Under the pieces are notes generated by a model that had not been told where the DNA came from, searched no databases, and saw only the letters and a list, made by a program, of their open reading frames with translations. Shown here one piece after another: positions 55,657 to 64,000 of a stretch of DNA of 64,000 bases. Within the stretch, counting starts at the first letter, position 1; each line of letters starts with the position of its first letter. The stretch lies in the NCBI RefSeq assembly GCF_014648915.1, contig NZ_BMSA01000019.1, forward strand, positions 62,001 to 126,000, in the 5' to 3' direction. The stretch is from Streptomyces phaeofaciens (GTDB lineage Bacteria; Actinomycetota; Actinomycetes; Streptomycetales; Streptomycetaceae). Both the position numbers and the translations under genes were made by a program.

Positions 55657-57696
55657 GTGCCTCCGTTGAACTTCTGGTCGCTCTATCAGCACGGCTTCGC
55701 ACGCGTCGCCGCCTGCACGGGCCACACCGTCATCGCCGATCCGCCCGCCAACGCCGAAGCGGTCCTGCGCCAGGCACGCCGGTGCGCCGAGGAGGGGGTG
55801 GCCGTCGCCGTCTTCCCGGAGTTGGGGCTGTGCGGCTACTCCATCGAGGACCTGCTGCTCCAGGACGCGCTCCTCGACCAGGTCGAGGAAGCGCTCCGGC
55901 AGGTGGTGGCCGGCTCGGCGGACCTGCTGCCGGTCCTGGTCGTCGGTGCCCCGCTGCGCCACCGGAACCGGATCTACAACTGCGCGGTGGTCGTGCACCG
56001 CGGCCGGGTCCTCGGGGTCGTGCCCAAGTCGTACCCGCCGAACTACCGGGAGTTCTACGAGCGCCGGCAGATCGGCGACGGCGCCGACGAGCGCGGCGGG
56101 TCGATCCGCGTCGGCGGTGCGTCCGTACCGTTCGGGGTGGACCTGCTGTTCACGGCGGAGGACGTGCCCTCTCTCGTGCTGCACGCCGAGATCTGCGAGG
56201 ACATGTGGGTGCCGGTGCCGCCCAGCGCGGAGGCGGCCCTCGCCGGCGCGACCGTCCTCGTCAACCTCTCGGGCAGCCCGATCACGGTCGGGCGGGCCGA
56301 GGACCGCAAGCTGCTGTGCCGTTCGGCCTCCTCCCGCTGCATCGCCGCGTACGTCTACGCGGCGGCCGGGCTGGGCGAGTCCACCACCGACCTGTCCTGG
56401 GACGGCCAGGCCATGGTCTACGAGAACGGCGCGCTGCTCGCGGAGACCGAGCGTTTCCCGCTGGGCGACGAGTACGCGGTGGCCGACGTGGACCTCGACC
56501 TGCTCCGGCAGGAACGGATGCGGACGGGCACGTTCGACGACAACCGCCGTACGCACCACGCACGGACCGCCGACTTCCGGACGGTCGGCTTCCAACTCGA
56601 CCCGCCGCACACCGATCTGGGACTGCGCCGTCGCCTGGAGCGCTTCCCGTTCGTGCCGGCCGACGCCGACCGTCTCGCCCAGGACTGCTTCGAGGCGTAC
56701 AACATCCAGGTCGAGGGCCTCCAGCAGCGACTGGCGGCGATCGGCGGCCCCAAGGTGGTCATCGGGGTGTCCGGCGGCCTGGACTCCACGCACGCGCTGA
56801 TCGTCGCCGCCCGGGCGATGGACCGCGCGGGCCGGCCGCGCAGCGACATCCTGGCGTGGACCCTGCCCGGCTTCGCCACCAGCGACCACACCAAGGACAA
56901 CGCCCACAAGCTGATGAACTCGCTCGGTGTCACCGCGGCGGAACTGGACATCACACCGACCGCGCGGCTGATGCTGAAGGAGATGGGCCACCCGTTCGCC
57001 TCCGGCGAGCCGGAGTACGACGTCACCTTCGAGAACGTCCAGGCCGGACTGCGCACCGACTACCTGTTCCGGCTCGCCAACCAGCGCGGCGGCATCGTGC
57101 TCGGCACCGGTGACCTGTCGGAGCTGGCGCTCGGCTGGTCCACGTACGGCGTGGGCGACCAGATGAGTCACTACAACGTGAACTCGGGTGTACCCAAGAC
57201 GCTGATCCAGCATCTGATCCGCTGGGTCATCAGCAGCGGGCAGTTCGGCGAGGAGACCGGTACGACGCTCGCGGCGATCCTCGACACCGAGATCAGCCCG
57301 GAGCTGGTGCCGGGCGAGGAGATGCAGTCGACCGAGTCGAAGATCGGCCCGTACGCGCTGCACGACTTCACGCTCTTCCATGTGCTGCGGTACGGGTTCC
57401 GGCCGTCGAAGATCGCGTTCCTGGCCTGGCACGCCTGGCACGACGCGAAGGGCGGCGCCTGGCCGCCGGGATTCCCCGAGGCCAAGCGGGTGGCGTACGA
57501 GCTGCCCGAGATCCGGCAGTGGCTGGAGGTCTTCTGCCGTCGCTTCTTCGCGTTCGCGCAGTTCAAGCGGTCGGCCATGCCGAACGGGCCGAAGGTCTCG
57601 GCGGGCGGGTCGCTCTCGCCGCGTGGGGACTGGCGTGCGCCGTCCGACAGTTCGGCGCGGGCGTGGTTGCGGGATTTGGCGCGTTTCGACGGCTGA
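55657..57696 (+). CDS. nadE: glutamine-dependent NAD+ synthetase
   Basis: The 679-residue product has an N-terminal nitrilase-like glutaminase with Glu in FPELGLCGYS (about 52), Lys in VVPKSYPPNYREFYE (about 121) and Cys in HAEICEDMWVP (about 176). The C-terminal synthetase has PP-loop GVSGGLDSTHAL (about 368). It amidates deamido-NAD+ with ammonia from glutamine. GTG 55657 gives the length I recall for the mycobacterial enzyme (679). TACAAT (55645-55650) is six bases before it with no ribosome binding site, a textbook leaderless start. An upstream ATG at 55603 adds non-homologous residues. Confidence 0.95.
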   Translation: MPPLNFWSLYQHGFARVAACTGHTVIADPPANAEAVLRQARRCAEEGVAVAVFPELGLCGYSIEDLLLQDALLDQVEEALRQVVAGSADLLPVLVVGAPLRHRNRIYNCAVVVHRGRVLGVVPKSYPPNYREFYERRQIGDGADERGGSIRVGGASVPFGVDLLFTAEDVPSLVLHAEICEDMWVPVPPSAEAALAGATVLVNLSGSPITVGRAEDRKLLCRSASSRCIAAYVYAAAGLGESTTDLSWDGQAMVYENGALLAETERFPLGDEYAVADVDLDLLRQERMRTGTFDDNRRTHHARTADFRTVGFQLDPPHTDLGLRRRLERFPFVPADADRLAQDCFEAYNIQVEGLQQRLAAIGGPKVVIGVSGGLDSTHALIVAARAMDRAGRPRSDILAWTLPGFATSDHTKDNAHKLMNSLGVTAAELDITPTARLMLKEMGHPFASGEPEYDVTFENVQAGLRTDYLFRLANQRGGIVLGTGDLSELALGWSTYGVGDQMSHYNVNSGVPKTLIQHLIRWVISSGQFGEETGTTLAAILDTEISPELVPGEEMQSTESKIGPYALHDFTLFHVLRYGFRPSKIAFLAWHAWHDAKGGAWPPGFPEAKRVAYELPEIRQWLEVFCRRFFAFAQFKRSAMPNGPKVSAGGSLSPRGDWRAPSDSSARAWLRDLARFDG

Positions 57697-57762
57697 GCGG
57701 GGGGGTTTTGGCCGCCCGCCCACCCGCCCGCCCGACTCGGTGGGCCGGGCGGTGGCCGCCAC

Positions 57763-57866
57763 GGGGCTCCGCCCCGGACCCCGGTGGCCGGGGCTTCGCC
57801 CCGAGCCGCGGGGGCGGTGGGTGGGTGCGGGTCCGATGGGGCTGGTCGCGCAGTTCCCCGCGCCCC
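57763..57866. repeat. dispersed Streptomyces intergenic repeat cluster
   Basis: GGGGCTCCGCCCC (57763-57775), GGGGCTTCGCCCC (57790-57802) and GGGGCTGGTCGCGCAGTTCC continuing to CCCC (57838-57866). These short hairpins and the last element are, as I recall, widespread between Streptomyces genes. Here they separate convergent nadE and the MFS gene and may serve as terminators. Confidence 0.7.
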
Positions 57867-57890
57867 CAGAGGGCCGGGGCGGTGGACGGT

Positions 57891-59111
57891 TCAGTGGTGG
57901 GTCAGGGTTTGCGGCTGGTGGGGGATGTGGGTCGCGATGATGCGTTCGTGGGCGGTGGCGGCGCGGTGGCGGTCCACCGTGTAGGTGACGCCGGCCACCG
58001 CGAGGCCCAGGACCGCCAGGACCGCGCCCGCCGTCGCCGGTGATGTCACGCCGAAGCCCGCGGCCAGGGCCAGGCCGCCGATCCAGGCGCCGCCGGCGTT
58101 GGCGAGGTTGAAGGCGGCCTGGTTGGCGGAGGAGGCCAGGGAGGGGGCCGAGGACGCCTTCTCCATGACCATCAGGTTGAGCGGGGTGCCCGCGACGAAG
58201 GCCGCGACGCCGAGGAGGACGACGGCCAGGGCCCCGCTCCACTGGGCGCGCATCATCAGCGGGAAGAGGGCCAGGACGACCGCGAGGGACGTCAGGCCGC
58301 CGAACAGCGTGCGCCGCATCGCGTGGTCCGCCAGGCGTCCACCGAGCAGGTTGCCGATGGTCGCGCCGACACCGAACAGGGCGAGCAGCAGGGTCACGCT
58401 GGAGCCGGCGTACCCGGCGGCGTCGGTCAGCATCGGCGTGACGTAGCTGTACGCGGAGAACAGCGCGCCGAAGCCCGCGACCGTCGTGCCGAGCGCCAGC
58501 CAGACCGGGAGGGAGCGCAGCGCGGCCAGTTCGCCGCGCAGGCCGCCGGTGGGGGTGGCGCGGGTGTGGTCGGCCGGGATCAGCAGGGCCAGGGAGGCGA
58601 TCGCCACCAGTCCGATCGCGCTCACCCCGAGGAAGGCGACGCGCCAGCCCAGGTGCTGGCCGACGAGGGTCGCGGCCGGCACGCCGGCGATGTTGGCGAC
58701 GGTCAGGCCGAGGAACATCAGCGACACCGAGCGCGCCTTGCGCTCCGGCGGGACCATGGTCGTGGCGACCACCGCGCCGACGCCGAAGAAGGCGCCGTGC
58801 GGGAGGCCGCTGAGGAAGCGGGCGGCCAGGAGGGATTCGTTTCCCGGGGCGAACGCGGACAGCGCGTTGCCCACCACGAACAGGACCATGAGCGACATCA
58901 GGACCGTGCGGCGCGGCATGCGGGCCGTCAGCGCGGCCAGCAGCGGCGCGCCGATGACGACGCCGAGGGCGTACGCGGAGACCAGGTGTCCGGCCGTGGG
59001 GATCGAGATGTGGAGGTCGGCCGCCACGTCGGGCAGCAGGCCCATCATGACGAACTCGGTGGTGCCGATGCCGAAGGCGCCCACGGCGAGGGCGAGCAGG
59101 GCCAGGGGCAT
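57891..59111 (-). CDS. MFS exporter (DHA1 family, 12 TM)
   Basis: The 406-residue product begins MPLALLALAVGAFGIGTTEFVMMGLLPDVAADL, the DHA1 start seen in chloramphenicol-resistance/arabinose-efflux-like permeases. It has motif A-like ARMPRRTVLM, GLPHGAFFGVGAVVATTMV and 12 predicted helices. The substrate is unknown. An ATG 39 bases upstream of 59111 would add MLWEPRPERLCPL, which is not family-like. The C-terminal tail is His-rich and short. Confidence 0.88.
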   Translation of the reverse strand: MPLALLALAVGAFGIGTTEFVMMGLLPDVAADLHISIPTAGHLVSAYALGVVIGAPLLAALTARMPRRTVLMSLMVLFVVGNALSAFAPGNESLLAARFLSGLPHGAFFGVGAVVATTMVPPERKARSVSLMFLGLTVANIAGVPAATLVGQHLGWRVAFLGVSAIGLVAIASLALLIPADHTRATPTGGLRGELAALRSLPVWLALGTTVAGFGALFSAYSYVTPMLTDAAGYAGSSVTLLLALFGVGATIGNLLGGRLADHAMRRTLFGGLTSLAVVLALFPLMMRAQWSGALAVVLLGVAAFVAGTPLNLMVMEKASSAPSLASSANQAAFNLANAGGAWIGGLALAAGFGVTSPATAGAVLAVLGLAVAGVTYTVDRHRAATAHERIIATHIPHQPQTLTHH

Positions 59112-59221
59112 GAGAGGGCACAGCCTTTCGGGTCGAGGTTCCCACAGCATATGTTCACTGACGGAACAAACTCGCCCCGGTCCGCTATTCCAGGGGATGA
59201 AGACCCGGTTGAGAGGCCTTT

Positions 59222-60289
59222 TCAGGAATCGGTTGTGGCGACTTTCACACGCGCCGCGACCGGCAGATGGTCGCTGCTCGTCTGCGGGAGGGTCCACGAG
59301 GTGACCGGCTCCACGCCCTTCACCATGATCTGGTCGATCCGCGCCATCGGGGACGACGCCGGCCAGCTGAAACCGAAGCCGCTGCCCGCCGCGCCCTGCG
59401 TGGAACGCATCTGGGAGGTCACGGCGTTGAGCGAGCGGTCGTTCATGGTGCCGTTGAGGTCGCCGAGCAGCACCACCCGGGTCAGCTTCTCGTCGGCGAT
59501 GGCCTCGCCCAGCGCGTCCGCGCTCTTGTCCCGCTGCCGGGCGGTGAACCCGGCCTGGAGCTTGACCCGCACGGAGGGCAGGTGGGCGACGTAGAAGGCG
59601 ACGTCGCCGTCGGGCGTCGCCGCGGTGGCCCGCATCGCGCGCGTCCAGCCCAGCTTGATGTCGACGGGCTTCACCCCGCTCAGCGGGTACTTGCTCCACA
59701 GCCCGACGGTGCCCTGCACCGAGTGGTGGGCGTACGTCGCCGCCAGCGCCTTCTCGTACACCGGCACGGCCGACGCGGTCAGCTCCTCCAGCGCCACCAC
59801 GTCCGCGCCGGACGCGGCGACGTCGTCGGCGGTGCCGGACGGGTCGGGGTTGTCGGCGTTGACGTTGTGGGTGGCGACCGTGAGGTCACCGCCGCTGCCG
59901 GTCTTGTCGGTGAGCAGCCCGCCGAAGAGGTTCAGCCAGACCACCGCCGGCAGGACGACCGCGATCAGCGCCGTCGCCGACCTGCGCACCAGCGCGAGCA
60001 GCAGGAGCAGCGGGATGAACAGCCCGATCCACGGCAGGAACGTCTCCGTCAGACTGCCGAGGTTGCCGAACCGGTTGGGGATGCGCGAGTGCACCAGCAT
60101 CACGAGGGAGAAGAGCAGCGCCAGCGCGGCCAGGACCAGTCCGCGGCGCCAGACGCGCGGGTCGCCCCGCCAGCCCTGCGACAGCCGGCCGGCCAGGCGT
60201 CCCATCAGGCGCCGAAGCCGGGCTCCCCGACGCTCGGGTCCCGAGCCGCCGTTGTCGTCCGTCTCCGTCATGTACGCCTGCTGCGCCAT
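59222..60289 (-). CDS. membrane-anchored endonuclease/exonuclease/phosphatase-family protein
   Basis: The 355-residue product has an Arg-rich cytoplasmic N-terminus and three membrane helices (about 48-66, 82-100, 105-125). An EEP-fold outer domain follows: VATHNVNADNPDP (Asn), VVALEELTAS (catalytic Glu), VAHLPSVR, LLGDLNGTMNDRS (Asp-x-Asn) and TSSDHLPVAARV (Asp-His pair). The fold hydrolyses phosphodiesters; a lipid or extracellular nucleic acid substrate is possible. GAGG precedes ATG 60289. The 280 bases to the next stop hold nothing that I can identify except CCCTAGGG near 60342. Confidence 0.88.
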   Translation of the reverse strand: MAQQAYMTETDDNGGSGPERRGARLRRLMGRLAGRLSQGWRGDPRVWRRGLVLAALALLFSLVMLVHSRIPNRFGNLGSLTETFLPWIGLFIPLLLLLALVRRSATALIAVVLPAVVWLNLFGGLLTDKTGSGGDLTVATHNVNADNPDPSGTADDVAASGADVVALEELTASAVPVYEKALAATYAHHSVQGTVGLWSKYPLSGVKPVDIKLGWTRAMRATAATPDGDVAFYVAHLPSVRVKLQAGFTARQRDKSADALGEAIADEKLTRVVLLGDLNGTMNDRSLNAVTSQMRSTQGAAGSGFGFSWPASSPMARIDQIMVKGVEPVTSWTLPQTSSDHLPVAARVKVATTDS

Positions 60290-60569
60290 ACCGTCGCCTC
60301 ACTGCCTGCCGTGCACACCGTACGTCTCCCCCGGGTACGACCCTAGGGGATGATCGGCTTGGTTCTCGCCGTCCTGTGACGGCCGTACGGAGACCAGGAC
60401 GACCCGCGCGACGCCGGGGGTTCCGACCCCGGCCCGAGACAGGTGGTCTGTAACGAAACACGCACATTCGCACCGTACGAACCGCCCGGACGCCCCCGCG
60501 GGCGACCCGTCGGGAACCACCGTACGACGGCCCGGCCGGCCACTTGGCGCCAACCTGCCGTGCCCTGGA

Positions 60570-61196
60570 CTAACTGACGGGCCGTAGGCCGTCGAGCAGG
60601 GTGTCGACGATGCGTTCCGCGAGGTCCTCGTCGGTGAGGTCGGCGTCGGGGCGCAGGACGGTGCGGACCAGCATGGGGCCGACGAAGATGTCGTTCACCA
60701 GCTCCAGGTCGAGACCGGGGCGGAGTTCGCCGTTCTCCTCGCCGCGGCGCAGGACCTCCAGGCCCATCCTGCGCCGGGGCGCTATCACCGAGCTGTGGTA
60801 CGCCGCCCAGATCTTGGGGCTGCTCTTCATCTGGGCGTGCACGTTGTGCAGGATCGCCGAGGAGCGGTTGGCGAGGCCGCGCCGGCGCAGGGTGTCCAGC
60901 AGGACGACGAGGTCGTCGCGCATGGAGGTGCCGGGGAGTTCGGGGTCGTCGGGCTCGGCGGCGCGCAGGACGTCGACGAAGAGGGCCTCCTTGCCGCTCC
61001 AGCGCCGGTAGATGGTGGCCTTGCCGACGCCGGCGGTGCGGGCGATGCGCTCTATGGAGATCTCGGCGAGCGGGACGCCCTCCTCCAGCAGCTTCATCGT
61101 CCCCTCGATGATGGCCCGCTCCACGGCCTCGCTTCGGGGCCGCCCCCTGACGGGCTGCTCCGGAGCGGTTCCACGGTCGACGAGGCTCACGTCCAT
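60570..61196 (-). CDS. TetR-family regulator of the adjacent MFS transporter
   Basis: The 208-residue product has the helix-turn-helix IIEGTMKLLEEGVPLAEISIERIARTAGVGKATIYRRWSGKEALFVDVL (about 29-77; landmarks Ile-Glu-Arg-Ile-Ala and Ile-Tyr-Arg-Arg-Trp) and a TetR_C-type domain. AAAGGA precedes ATG 61196. It is the second gene of an operon, 54 bases after the MFS gene. The palindrome upstream of that gene would let it repress the whole operon, itself included. Confidence 0.9.
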   Translation of the reverse strand: MDVSLVDRGTAPEQPVRGRPRSEAVERAIIEGTMKLLEEGVPLAEISIERIARTAGVGKATIYRRWSGKEALFVDVLRAAEPDDPELPGTSMRDDLVVLLDTLRRRGLANRSSAILHNVHAQMKSSPKIWAAYHSSVIAPRRRMGLEVLRRGEENGELRPGLDLELVNDIFVGPMLVRTVLRPDADLTDEDLAERIVDTLLDGLRPVS

Positions 61197-61250
61197 CGGT
61201 CCTTTCGTTGGCGGCGCGGCGTTGCCCGGTGGGGAGATTGTCGCCCGCGC

Positions 61251-62834
61251 CTACGACTCCACGCTCGCCAGCTCCTCCTCCCCCGCCTCCTTCCGGACGG
61301 CCTTCGGCTTGCCCGGCAGGAACAGGGCGACCACGACGGCGCCCGCCAGCGCCACCACGGCTCCGCCCGCGGCGGTGACGTGCATGGCGTGCAGGAACGC
61401 GTCGTTGGCGGGCGTGACGAGCGTCTTGCCCTGGTCGCCGAGTTTCGCCGCGACGCCCAGGGTCGCCTCGATGGACTCCCCTGCGGTGTCCCGCAGGCCC
61501 GCGGGCAGGGCGCCGAGCTTGTCCTCGATGCCGTTGCGGTACGCCGCCGACAGCACGGAGCCGAGGACGGCGATGCCGAGCGCGCCGCCGACCTGTCGGA
61601 AGGTGTTGCTGAGCGCGGAGGCGGAACCGGCCTTCTCGCGGGGCAGCGCCTGCATGATGACGACGCTGGTCGGGGTCATGACGTGGGCCATGCCGGCGCC
61701 CATGGCGAAGAAGACGACCTCCAGGATCCAGATCGGGGTGTCCGCGTCGAACGCGGCGAACGCCAGCAGGCTCGCGGCGAGGACGAGCATCGCGATCGTG
61801 GTCGTGGCCCGGATGCCGATCCGGTCGACGACCAGCCGGGCGCGCGGCGCGAAGATCATCTGGGCGGCGGCCAGCGGGAGCATCAGCAGACCCGTCTGGA
61901 GCGGCGAGTAGCCGCGCACGCTCTGGGTGTAGAAGACCGAGAAGAAGGTCACGCCCATCAGCGCGAAGAAGACCAGGGTGATGACGGCCATGGCGGCCGA
62001 GAACACCTTGTTCTTGAAGTAGGTGATGTCGATGGACGGATGGTCGCTGCGCTTCTCGAAGACGACGAACGCGGTGAGGACGACGAGTCCGGCGACGATG
62101 CTCGACAGCACGGCCGGATCGGTGAAGTCGGCCAGTTCGCCGCCCTTGATGATGCCGTAGACCAGCAGGACCAGGCCGACGACGGACAGGACGACACCGA
62201 CGGGGTCGGTCCGGCCGGGGCTGGGGTCGCGGGAGTCGGGCACCAGCCAGATCATCAGCGCGAGCGCGAGCAGCACGATCGGGACGTTGACCAGGAAGAC
62301 CGAGCCCCACCAGAAGTGGTCGAGGAGGAGACCGCCGGTGATCGGGCCGATCGCGATGGCGATGCCCACGCCGCCCGCCCAGACGCCGATCGCCTTGGGC
62401 TGCTCCTCGCGCTCGAAGACGTTCATCAGGACGGCGAGGGTGGCCGGCATCACGAACGCGGCGCCGACGGCCATCAGCGCGCGGAAGGCGATCAGCTGGG
62501 CCGGGGACCCGGACTCGGCGGCGAGCGCGGAGCCGATGCCGAAGACGACCAGGCCGCCGAGGAGCACCTTCTTGCGGCCGACGCGGTCGCCGAGCAGACC
62601 CGCGGAGAACAGCAGGCCGGCGAAGACGAGGGTGTAGGAGTTTATGGCCCACTCCAGCTCGCTCTGCGTGGCGCCGAGGCCGGTGGGGGCCGGGGTGGAG
62701 ATCGTCTTGATGGCGACGTTCAGGATCGAGTTGTCCAGCACCACGATCAGCAGGCTCAGCATCAGCACGCCGAGGATGGCCCAGCGGCGCCGGTGCACCG
62801 CCTCGGGGATCCGGGGGACGGCAGGAGTAGTCAT
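61251..62834 (-). CDS. MFS multidrug exporter (DHA2/EmrB-QacA, 14 TM)
   Basis: The 527-residue product has 14 predicted helices and DHA2 motifs: [15 protein letters not shown] (motif D1), [13 protein letters not shown] (motif A) and [31 protein letters not shown] (motif C). An extra loop near 450-490 separates the last two helices. It is a proton-driven exporter of unknown drugs. TACCCT is six bases before ATG 62834 on the minus strand with no ribosome binding site, so it is probably leaderless. The ATG at 62858 lies upstream of this -10 and is rejected. Confidence 0.92.
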   Translation of the reverse strand: MTTPAVPRIPEAVHRRRWAILGVLMLSLLIVVLDNSILNVAIKTISTPAPTGLGATQSELEWAINSYTLVFAGLLFSAGLLGDRVGRKKVLLGGLVVFGIGSALAAESGSPAQLIAFRALMAVGAAFVMPATLAVLMNVFEREEQPKAIGVWAGGVGIAIAIGPITGGLLLDHFWWGSVFLVNVPIVLLALALMIWLVPDSRDPSPGRTDPVGVVLSVVGLVLLVYGIIKGGELADFTDPAVLSSIVAGLVVLTAFVVFEKRSDHPSIDITYFKNKVFSAAMAVITLVFFALMGVTFFSVFYTQSVRGYSPLQTGLLMLPLAAAQMIFAPRARLVVDRIGIRATTTIAMLVLAASLLAFAAFDADTPIWILEVVFFAMGAGMAHVMTPTSVVIMQALPREKAGSASALSNTFRQVGGALGIAVLGSVLSAAYRNGIEDKLGALPAGLRDTAGESIEATLGVAAKLGDQGKTLVTPANDAFLHAMHVTAAGGAVVALAGAVVVALFLPGKPKAVRKEAGEEELASVES

Positions 62835-62851
62835 GGCCCGAGGGTAAGGCA

Positions 62852-62882
62852 ATTCCAATACGGAACCGTCTCGTATCGGAAT
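62852..62882 (-). promoter_or_regulatory. TetR operator upstream of the MFS-tetR operon
   Basis: ATTCCAATACG (62852-62862), nine bases, CGTATCGGAAT (62872-62882): an 11-bp inverted repeat with one mismatch. It covers the spacer and -35 zone upstream of the TACCCT -10 of the MFS gene, a typical place for TetR repression. Confidence 0.75.
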
Positions 62883-62924
62883 ACTTTACGGAGACCTTAC
62901 CCACAGGGGGCGGTCTGGTCCCGC

Positions 62925-62990
62925 GTGGCACGAGGTGCCACCATGGGAGGTGGTCCGGGGACGCCGTGAGGGCGCCTCGAGATGACGTAA
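62925..62990 (+). promoter_or_regulatory. panB leader with overlapping hairpins and mini-ORFs
   Basis: GTGGCAC (62925-62931) pairs with GTGCCAC (62935-62941). An alternative stem CCACC (62938-62942) / GGTGG (62949-62953) competes for the same bases. ATG 62943 opens a nine-codon frame ending at TGA 62969, and ATG-ACG-TAA occurs at 62982-62990. Attenuation is possible but unproven. Confidence 0.4.
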
Positions 62991-63002
62991 GGAGCCGTTG
63001 CA

Positions 63003-63878
63003 ATGACGCAGCTTTCGGCTGCCCAGACTGCATCGCAGATGCCCACCGACGGCAGCAAGGCGCTGTACGGGGGCAAGGGCACACGCCGTATCACCGTCCG
63101 CGACATCGCCCTCGCCAAGGAGCGCGGCGAGAAGTGGCCCATGCTCACCGCCTACGACGCGATGACCGCGTCCGTGTTCGACGAGTCCGGGATCCCCGTG
63201 ATGCTCGTCGGCGACTCGGCGGGCAACTGCCACCTGGGGTACGAGAGCACCGTGCCCGTCACCCTCGACGAGATGACCGTGCTGTCGGCGGCCGTCGTAC
63301 GGGGCACGAAGCGTGCCCTGATCGTCGGCGACCTGCCGTTCGGCTCGTACCAGGAGGGCCCGGTGCAGGCGCTGCGCTCGGCCACGCGCCTGGTGAAGGA
63401 GGCCGGGGTCGGCGCCGTGAAGCTGGAGGGCGGGGAGCGCTCGCACCGCCAGATCGAGCTGCTCGTCGAGTCCGGGATCCCGGTCATGGCCCACATCGGT
63501 CTGACCCCGCAGTCCGTCAACGCGATGGGCTACCGCGTGCAGGGGCGGGGCGAGGAGGCGGCCGCGCAGCTGCTGCGGGACGCCAAGGCCGTGCAGGACG
63601 CGGGCGCGTTCGCTGTGGTGCTGGAGCTGGTTCCGGCGGAGCTGGCGGCCGAGGTCACGCGGGTGCTGCACATCCCGACGGTCGGCATCGGGGCCGGGCC
63701 CGAGACGGACGCGCAGGTGCTGGTCTGGACGGACATGATGGGCCTGACCGGCGGGCGGGTGCCGAAGTTCGTCAAGCAGTACGCCGATCTGCGCGAGGTC
63801 ATGGGCGGCGCGGCGAGGGCGTTCGCCGAGGACGTCGTCGGCGGAACGTTCCCGCGCGAGGAGCACTCCGTCCACTAG
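63003..63878 (+). CDS. panB: 3-methyl-2-oxobutanoate hydroxymethyltransferase (ketopantoate hydroxymethyltransferase)
   Basis: The 291-residue product catalyses the first step of pantothenate synthesis, from alpha-ketoisovalerate and methylene-tetrahydrofolate. Landmarks are RDIALAKERGEKWPMLTAYDAMTASVFDESGIPVMLVGDSAGNCHLGY (metal Asp in LVGDSAGN), GDLPFGSYQ, KLEGGERS, MAHIGLTPQSVNAMGYRVQGR and TVGIGAGPETDAQVLVWTDMMGL, in family order and length. The first 25 residues are a variable extension. AAGGAG (62989-62994) is eight bases before ATG 63003. Cytoplasmic. Confidence 0.96.
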   Translation: MTQLSAAQTASQMPTDGSKALYGGKGTRRITVRDIALAKERGEKWPMLTAYDAMTASVFDESGIPVMLVGDSAGNCHLGYESTVPVTLDEMTVLSAAVVRGTKRALIVGDLPFGSYQEGPVQALRSATRLVKEAGVGAVKLEGGERSHRQIELLVESGIPVMAHIGLTPQSVNAMGYRVQGRGEEAAAQLLRDAKAVQDAGAFAVVLELVPAELAAEVTRVLHIPTVGIGAGPETDAQVLVWTDMMGLTGGRVPKFVKQYADLREVMGGAARAFAEDVVGGTFPREEHSVH

Positions 63879-63897
63879 AGCCATCTCCGCGCACCAG

Positions 63898-63936
63898 CGG
63901 CAGCCCGCCGATCTTCCCCCAGTCGGCGGGCTGCCG
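63898..63936 (+). terminator. panB terminator
   Basis: CGGCAGCCCGCCGA (63898-63911) and TCGGCGGGCTGCCG (63923-63936) form a perfect 14-bp stem with an 11-nt loop, starting 19 bases after the panB stop. Confidence 0.85.
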
Positions 63937-63950
63937 CACATATCGGTGCC

Positions 63951-64000
63951 TGTCGGTGGCTGTCGGTGGCTGTCGGCGGGATGTCGGCGGTTTGTCGGTA
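63951..64000. repeat. TGTCGGtGGc tandem repeat at window edge
   Basis: TGTCGGTGGC occurs at 63951-63960 and 63961-63970, followed by diverged TGTCGGCGGGA, TGTCGGCGGTT and TGTCGGTA up to the last base. The array continues beyond the window. Confidence 0.8.

Overview
The window reads as a Streptomyces chromosome. G+C is very high with G/C-rich third codon positions. Many genes are preceded by TAnnnT-like -10 boxes six to eight bases before the start codon, which suggests leaderless mRNAs. Stop-to-stop hairpins are common, and both GSII (glnII) and a GSI-like glnA2 are present. The order glnII ... pullulanase/amylase ... aglA-malGFE-malR ... glnE ... glnA2 ... panB matches, as far as I remember, the glnII-panB segment of the Streptomyces coelicolor chromosome. 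I see no tRNA, rRNA, insertion sequence, prophage or CRISPR array. This is core-chromosome sequence with some accessory inserts.

Layout. 1-4.6 kb: end of a DUF2252 gene, a winged-helix (HTH_42) protein, a small hypothetical gene, an ArsC/Spx-like protein, a single-pass membrane protein and a secreted Cys-bounded/double-psi-like protein. 4.6-8.2 kb: glnII behind a GlnR box, a strong terminator, a HEAT-repeat protein and a tiny Cys-Cys leader-like ORF. 8.3-14.2 kb: an OmpR-type DNA-binding protein, an epimerase, a NarL-type two-component pair, a secreted DUF1996 protein and a lipoprotein. 14.4-21.1 kb: a degenerate ECF-sigma-like membrane protein, a ferritin-like protein paired with a ferredoxin reductase and followed by TetR, a tautomerase and a receiver-PP2C phosphatase.

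21.1-37.3 kb is a starch/maltodextrin superlocus. It holds a bifunctional amylase-pullulanase, two secreted GH13_32 amylases, alpha-glucosidase AglA, the MalEFG importer without its own ATPase, and MalR. Copies of CTTGCAG/CTGCAAG, often next to CTTTC blocks, lie in the promoter regions and fit a MalR regulon. Secreted enzymes cut starch, MalEFG imports maltodextrins, AglA hydrolyses them inside, and MalR senses the state.

37.3-48.5 kb: a PAP2_3 membrane phosphatase, an amidohydrolase, an APC permease with divergent TetR, a LysR/EamA divergent pair, glnE, and two small enzyme genes (FMN split barrel, VOC). 48.5-52 kb: glnA2, then flavohaemoglobin hmp and nsrR, each with an 11-1-11 NsrR box. 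52-58 kb: a translationally coupled DUF3105/DUF305 pair, an S53 protease and leaderless nadE. 58-64 kb: an MFS exporter, an EEP-family membrane protein, an MFS-tetR operon with an 11-9-11 operator, and panB with a hairpin-rich leader.

The least explained items are the sigma-like/transmembrane fusion at 14375, the leader-like ORF at 8066, the ferritin-like/reductase pair at 16347-18313 and the pair of similarly built secreted proteins at 3637 and 12097. Coordinates and start choices come from reading the sequence by eye; family names come from recognised motifs, not from database searches.
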